From Flavobacterium sp. (GTDB lineage Bacteria > Bacteroidota > Bacteroidia > Flavobacteriales > Flavobacteriaceae), in assembly GCA_024642295.1 (NCBI GenBank), contig JAHEBK010000042.1:1-9671 (forward strand): DNA of 9,671 nucleotides. The letters run 5' to 3'. Position numbers and translations under genes: made by a program. Of the stretch, positions 5,775 to 9,671 are shown one piece after another (position 1 is the first letter of the stretch; each line of letters starts with the position of its first letter). The notes beneath the pieces were generated by a model that saw only the letters and a list, made by a program, of their open reading frames with translations, was not told where the DNA came from and made no database searches.

Positions 5775-6821
5775 TTAATCCAAAGACAACTTAGCCATAA
5801 TAGGATAATGATCTGAGTTTTCAAAGTCAGAAAAACTCTCAAATCGTTTAACAATCATACTGTTATCCGCAAAAATATAATCGATACGAGCAGGATAATA
5901 ACGGAATTTATACGTTTGACCAAAACCCAAACCAGCTTCTTCAAAACTGTCTTTTAGGTTTCCTTTAATATTGCGATACACGTAAGAAAACGCACTATTA
6001 TTCATATCGCCACAGATAATCATTGGGTATTTACATTCTCTTTTATGTTCTTTTAAAATCTCAGCTTGTTCTTGTTGTTGCTTGAAGGCTTTACTAATCC
6101 TAAAAAGCATCATTTGAGATTTGCCTTGATTCATAGCATCAATATTTTCTGAAATTTCATTAACATCTGGAGAAATTTTGATGGATTGCAAATGCATATT
6201 ATAAACACGGATGACATCTTTACCTTTCTTTATATCAGCATAAATAACATTATTGTTAGAATTGGGAAAAATGATATTTCCTTGATCAATAATCGGAAAT
6301 TTTGAAAAAATGGCTTGACCTGTTTTAATCTTATTACCCGTCATAAAAATATACTTATGAGGATACACTTTCAAATCTATTTTGGCCGAATAGGAAAACT
6401 CTTGAACACATAAGATATCTGGATTCTTTTCGTTGATAAAAGCCAATATATCTTGAGGAACATAGGTTTTATCCAACCATTTAAAAAGATTCAGCAAACG
6501 TACATTATAACTCATCACCACAAAATCTTTTTCATCCTCGGGATACTCTTTGGTAGAGAATTTATAAAATTTATTGATAAAGGTAATCCCCATCAACAGC
6601 ACTAAGCCCGAAAGCACCATTCTTTTTTTAAACTGAATTGCCCAATAACTAAAAAACAATGCGTTTAAAACAAAAAAAATAGGCATAACTAAAGTTAGCA
6701 CAGACAATATCGGAAATATTTTTGGTGCCAAGAAAGGCAAAATATAAGCGATAAAGGTGACCACAGCCAATACAATATTCAAAAAAAACATTCCCCTATT
6801 AAACCACGAAAGTTTTTTCAT
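5775..6821 (-). CDS. Membrane-anchored endonuclease/exonuclease/phosphatase family protein
   Basis: This 348-residue protein has an N-terminal membrane region and a C-terminal EEP (DNase I-like) domain. Hydrophobic segments lie at about 11-32, 36-60 and 68-84, with positive charges at the N terminus (KK, R) and at FKKR (64-67). By the positive-inside rule this places the catalytic domain (from about 98) outside the cytoplasm. EEP metal and catalytic motifs are complete: SYNVR (104-108), VQEF with E141, NMHLQS with H210, GDMNN (271-275) with D272 and N274, RIDYIF with D314, and NSDHYP with D337-H338. The family cleaves phosphodiester or phosphate ester bonds in nucleic acids, inositol phosphates or phospholipids; the substrate cannot be read from the sequence. 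It is last in the mutL-rhomboid-rhomboid series, 69 nt after the preceding gene. Confidence 0.88.
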   Translation of the reverse strand: MKKLSWFNRGMFFLNIVLAVVTFIAYILPFLAPKIFPILSVLTLVMPIFFVLNALFFSYWAIQFKKRMVLSGLVLLMGITFINKFYKFSTKEYPEDEKDFVVMSYNVRLLNLFKWLDKTYVPQDILAFINEKNPDILCVQEFSYSAKIDLKVYPHKYIFMTGNKIKTGQAIFSKFPIIDQGNIIFPNSNNNVIYADIKKGKDVIRVYNMHLQSIKISPDVNEISENIDAMNQGKSQMMLFRISKAFKQQQEQAEILKEHKRECKYPMIICGDMNNSAFSYVYRNIKGNLKDSFEEAGLGFGQTYKFRYYPARIDYIFADNSMIVKRFESFSDFENSDHYPIMAKLSLD

Positions 6822-6890
6822 TTTTTTTCTTTTAAGGTTTAAATTTTATAGCTTAAGACAAATACCTTAAAACAAAAAAATCAAACAAAA
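6822..6890 (-). repeat. Short inverted repeat in the leader of the EEP-family gene
   Basis: The 69-nt gap contains a perfect 9-bp inverted repeat, TTTTAAGGT (6830-6838) and ACCTTAAAA (6864-6872), with a 25-nt AT-rich spacer. On the minus strand the distal arm ends 8 nt before the start codon, followed by a nearly pure A tract. The long loop and missing U-run make it an unlikely terminator. I found no TAnnTTTG box with correct spacing here, so the gene is probably served by the upstream transcript. Confidence 0.35.
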
Positions 6891-7754
6891 TCATTTTCCA
6901 ACTTTGAATAAAAACTCTTTTTCTTCCTTAGTTAAACTATCATAACCCGATTGACTAATTTTATCCAAAATCTCATCAATTTGCTGTTGTGATTTGTCTT
7001 TAGTCACGATCTTAGAAGTTCTATTTTCTGCTGGTTTAGAATAGTTCTTATGTACTTTTTTAAACGGTGATTTCTTCGTTTTATTAAATAAATTTACAAA
7101 TAAATCGATAACCCCTGAAACGAGGGTACTTAAGTCGGTACCGTTTTCTAATAATTTGATAAAAACAAAGCCAAAAAGCGCCCCTGATAGATGCGAAATA
7201 TGTCCGCCCATATTACCCAAACGAAATTGCATCAAATCTAAAACAAGAATCACAGCGGTAATATGCCATAATTTCACATTACCAATTAACAACAAACGTA
7301 CATTCATCAATGGATGGTAGGTTGTCACACCCATTAAAATTGCCATAATTGCCGCCGAAGCCCCAACAATTCCGGTACTAACGCCCATAAAATAATAAAT
7401 GGATACAAAAACAAAACCTGCAAAAATTGTTCCCAGAACATACAAACCTAAAAGTTGTTTTTGCGTAAAATAGGTTAGAAACAACTGACTTGAAAAATTC
7501 AAGACAATCATATTAAACAACAAATGCATAAATCCATCATGAAAAAAAGCATAAGTCAAAAAAGTCCATGGGGCTATCAAAAAACGAGAAACATCAGTAT
7601 TGAGTGCTATCCAAAACGGATAATTAAATTGTCCCGCTTGAAATTGATAGAAAAAAATAATTGAAACCAAAAAACAACCCACATTCCAGTAGATTAACCT
7701 ATTGGTTATCCCGCCTAACTTGTATTGTAATTTTAAATCATCTAAAATATTCAT
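6891..7754 (-). CDS. Rhomboid intramembrane serine protease with DUF6576-like C terminus
   Basis: This 287-residue rhomboid-family protease is expected to cut transmembrane substrates within the inner membrane. It shows about six hydrophobic segments between residues 20 and 202. The HxxxN motif is H77-N81 (HLLFN), the catalytic serine is S133 in GIVGASAA (128-135), and the catalytic histidine is H188 in HISHLSGALFG (185-195). All are intact, so it should be active. After the membrane core comes a basic linker (about 225-250, many Lys). The C-terminal stretch at 258-287 (QIDEILDKISQSGYDSLTKE onward) resembles DUF6576, a short domain found at the end of many Bacteroidetes rhomboids, probably cytoplasmic. 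It begins 27 nt after the stop of another rhomboid gene, forming a diverged tandem pair. Its natural substrates are unknown. Confidence 0.92.
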   Translation of the reverse strand: MNILDDLKLQYKLGGITNRLIYWNVGCFLVSIIFFYQFQAGQFNYPFWIALNTDVSRFLIAPWTFLTYAFFHDGFMHLLFNMIVLNFSSQLFLTYFTQKQLLGLYVLGTIFAGFVFVSIYYFMGVSTGIVGASAAIMAILMGVTTYHPLMNVRLLLIGNVKLWHITAVILVLDLMQFRLGNMGGHISHLSGALFGFVFIKLLENGTDLSTLVSGVIDLFVNLFNKTKKSPFKKVHKNYSKPAENRTSKIVTKDKSQQQIDEILDKISQSGYDSLTKEEKEFLFKVGK

Positions 7755-7781
7755 GCTTTTTTTTGAATTAATTCCTAAAAA

Positions 7782-8534
7782 CTAGTTCCAACGATTATCA
7801 TTGAATTGGTTTTTCTTCCAAAACCACATCATCAAAAATCCAGTAATAGCCCCTCCAAGATGAGCAAAATGAGCAATCCCTGTACTTCCTGCTCCAAAAA
7901 TAGACTGCCCTTTTAATCCTAAAAACAAATCAATAGCTAAAATTCCAGGTACAAAATACTTCGCTTTAATAGGAACTGGAATAAACATCAAAGCCAATTC
8001 TGCATTAGGAAACATATAAGCAAAAGCAACAACAACACCATAGATTGCTCCTGATGCTCCCACCATAACACCTGTAAAACTACTTATAAAATCTTGAAAT
8101 TGAGAAGGAGATAAAATCTCTTGCCATTGCGTATTGATTTGCCCTTGATTCAAAAGATTTAGTACTTCTTGTTTTGTAAATCCATGTCCGGTAATAAGGT
8201 CTAAATACTCATTAAAGAAATAATAATTAATTCCGGTATGCAATGCTGCCGCACCTAATCCACATGAAATATAAAAAAACAAGAATTTCTTTCCATCCCA
8301 AAAATGTTCCAAAGCTGAACCAAAAGAATACAAAGCAAACATATTAAAGAAAATATGCATCAAACCGCCATGCATAAACATATGCGTAATTACCTGCCAA
8401 CCATAAAAATCGTTATTCTCAGGAAAAAACATCGCTAAGAATTTATAAGCAGGCTCCCCTACTATTTGAGTTCCAATAAAAAACAAAATATTGATAATCA
8501 ATAATTGTTTTACTGTTGGTGTAACATTCATCAT
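7782..8534 (-). CDS. Rhomboid family intramembrane serine protease
   Basis: This 250-residue rhomboid has the conserved HxxxN motif H60-N64 (HIFFN), the catalytic serine S161 in VGASGAIYG (158-166) and the catalytic histidine H225 in AHLGGAITG (224-232). It lacks the C-terminal tail of its neighbour and ends soon after the last hydrophobic segment. A long polar stretch (about 107-150, with GHGFTKQEVLNLLNQ) separates two hydrophobic segments before the active serine; this may be an extramembrane loop important for substrate access. The ATG overlaps the mutL stop by 4 nt (ATGA at 8534-8531), which indicates translational coupling. A second in-frame ATG directly follows, so the start could be one codon later. 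The two rhomboids differ strongly outside the catalytic motifs, suggesting different substrates rather than a recent duplication. Confidence 0.92.
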   Translation of the reverse strand: MMNVTPTVKQLLIINILFFIGTQIVGEPAYKFLAMFFPENNDFYGWQVITHMFMHGGLMHIFFNMFALYSFGSALEHFWDGKKFLFFYISCGLGAAALHTGINYYFFNEYLDLITGHGFTKQEVLNLLNQGQINTQWQEILSPSQFQDFISSFTGVMVGASGAIYGVVVAFAYMFPNAELALMFIPVPIKAKYFVPGILAIDLFLGLKGQSIFGAGSTGIAHFAHLGGAITGFLMMWFWKKNQFNDNRWN

Positions 8535-9671
8535 ATTGCAAATTTTTTATCTATATCTTCCACACGCATGGTGATGAAAGTTGGTTTTTGAAAAGGTGAA
8601 ACATTAGGCTCTTTACAAGCAAAAAGTCCGTTGACTAAATTTTCCTGTTCTTTTATGGTTAACATTGTTCCTGTTTTTACAGCCAAACTCTTCGCCATCG
8701 ATTTGGCTATCGAATCGTTTTGACTAAAACTATTTTCGGGTATTCCATCTTGTAAATCACTTATCAATTGTTCTAAAAGCATTGAAACTTCGCTTTCGAC
8801 TACATTAACAGGAATTCCAGAAATAACCACATTTTCTTGTTGTGTTTCATCAAAAATAAAACCAGTGTTGACCAAAGACAATTTCAATTCGGCAATCAAT
8901 TCCATTTCGGTTGATGAAAAATACAATTCCAAAGGAAACAACAATTGTTGACTCGAAGCCTGATGAACTGTCATATTCGTTAGAAATTGCTCATACAAAA
9001 CGCGTTGGTGTGCACGCTGTTGGTCCACAATCACCATTCCAGATTTGATTGGTGATACAATGTATTTTTTATGAATTTGGTACGTATTCTGAACTGTTTG
9101 TTCTATCTCTTCATCATTAAACAAAGAACCTGTAACTTCCTCACTTTCAAAACTAATACCGCTTTCTTCTTCAATTTCAGTATCTTGTTCTAATCCTACA
9201 TACAAACTTTCCCAATGTGCTATTGGTTCTGGTTTACGATAAGTCGAATTAAAACTTGTGTTAGAACCTCCACCACCTGAATAATGTTTATTCACTTTAT
9301 CATCCGAAAATGGATTGAAAGTTCTATCGACTTGTATGGTTGGTGTTTTTCCTTCTAAATCTTTAAAATTATATGGAGTATCTAAATTGGAATACCTATC
9401 AAAATCCAAAACAGGAGCAATATTAAACTGTCCTAAACTATGTTTAATTGACGCTCTCAAAATCGCATACAAAGCATGCTCATCGTCAAATTTAATTTCG
9501 GTTTTGGTTGGGTGAATATTAATATCAATCGTATTAGGAGGAACATCCAAGTATAAAAAATAACTCGGTTGTGCACCATCTTTTAAGATACCGTCGTAAG
9601 CTGCCATTATCGCATGATGCAAATAACCACTTTTTATAAACCGATCGTTGACAAAAAAGAATTGCTCACCC
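8531..9671 (-). CDS. mutL: DNA mismatch repair protein MutL, C-terminal part (5' end outside window)
   Basis: The frame stays open to the window edge. The first visible residues are GEQFFFVNDRFIKSGYLHHA, the start of the MutL transducer domain, so the N-terminal ATPase (GHKL) domain lies beyond 9671. About 379 residues are visible. DINIHPTKTEIKFDDE completes the transducer region. A low-complexity linker follows (with SGGGGS near 9266-9283 and an acidic stretch), then the C-terminal dimerisation domain from YQIHKKYIV onward. MutL couples MutS mismatch recognition to strand removal. The endonuclease motif DQHAxxE of nicking MutL proteins reads DQQRAHQ here (9025-9005), and the C-terminal CPHGRP-type motif is replaced (8617-8576), so nicking activity seems unlikely. 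It overlaps the downstream rhomboid by 4 nt. A TTG at 9622 could be taken as a start but is internal. Confidence 0.94.
   Translation of the reverse strand, partial: GEQFFFVNDRFIKSGYLHHAIMAAYDGILKDGAQPSYFLYLDVPPNTIDINIHPTKTEIKFDDEHALYAILRASIKHSLGQFNIAPVLDFDRYSNLDTPYNFKDLEGKTPTIQVDRTFNPFSDDKVNKHYSGGGGSNTSFNSTYRKPEPIAHWESLYVGLEQDTEIEEESGISFESEEVTGSLFNDEEIEQTVQNTYQIHKKYIVSPIKSGMVIVDQQRAHQRVLYEQFLTNMTVHQASSQQLLFPLELYFSSTEMELIAELKLSLVNTGFIFDETQQENVVISGIPVNVVESEVSMLLEQLISDLQDGIPENSFSQNDSIAKSMAKSLAVKTGTMLTIKEQENLVNGLFACKEPNVSPFQKPTFITMRVEDIDKKFAI

Noticed and set aside
5766..5801. 9-bp direct repeat AGCCATAAT (5766-5774 and 5793-5801) at the convergent junction
   Set aside because: It is short, in AT-rich sequence and inside coding ends. 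Chance is the simplest explanation, and no insertion-like element lies between the copies.
9315..9515. 66-codon plus-strand open frame inside mutL
   Set aside because: It is antisense to the MutL transducer region; no independent support.
9620..9622. TTG as the mutL start
   Set aside because: The reading frame continues upstream to the window edge with conserved MutL sequence (GEQFFFVN...RFIKSGYL), so the TTG is an internal Leu codon.

Overview
The window looks like a piece of core chromosome from a member of the Flavobacteriaceae, probably Flavobacterium or a close relative. The evidence is the low GC content, the lack of Shine-Dalgarno sequences, a tRNA promoter matching the Bacteroidetes TTTG / TAnnTTTG pattern, and lineage-typical proteins: a DUF5683 protein, a very large LepB with an N-terminal DUF5684-like region, a rhomboid with a C-terminal DUF6576-like tail, and a MutL without endonuclease motifs. 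I see no mobile element, CRISPR array, phage gene or defence system.

Layout. Positions 1-106 (minus strand) hold the 5' part of a GIY-YIG-type nuclease frame with no recognisable start codon. It is probably decayed and runs off the left edge. Next come a proline tRNA (UGG) on the minus strand with its own promoter and intrinsic terminator, and a divergent AT-rich region of about 250 bases. From 462 to 5773 six genes run on the plus strand: parA, parB, a DUF5683 membrane protein, dapB, lepB and a wbqC-like gene. ParA/ParB spacing (5 nt) and the 1-nt parB/DUF5683 overlap with a GTG start indicate one transcription unit, at least for the first three genes. The lepB-wbqC gap holds a perfect 17-bp inverted repeat merged with a heptamer tandem repeat.

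After a 1-nt convergent junction, four genes run on the minus strand from the right edge: mutL (5' end outside the window), two rhomboid proteases and a membrane-anchored endonuclease/exonuclease/phosphatase-family protein. MutL and the first rhomboid overlap by 4 nt (ATGA), so these genes are probably cotranscribed.

How the genes fit together. The plus-strand cluster combines chromosome segregation (ParA ATPase, ParB CTPase/DNA clamp), lysine/diaminopimelate synthesis for the cell wall (DapB) and signal-peptide removal (LepB). The minus-strand cluster combines mismatch repair (MutL) with intramembrane proteolysis and a probable envelope phosphodiesterase/nuclease. These are housekeeping clusters. 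I did not find a new system; the most useful second looks are the repeat at 5084-5139, the decayed GIY-YIG fragment at the left edge, and the degenerate MutL catalytic motifs.
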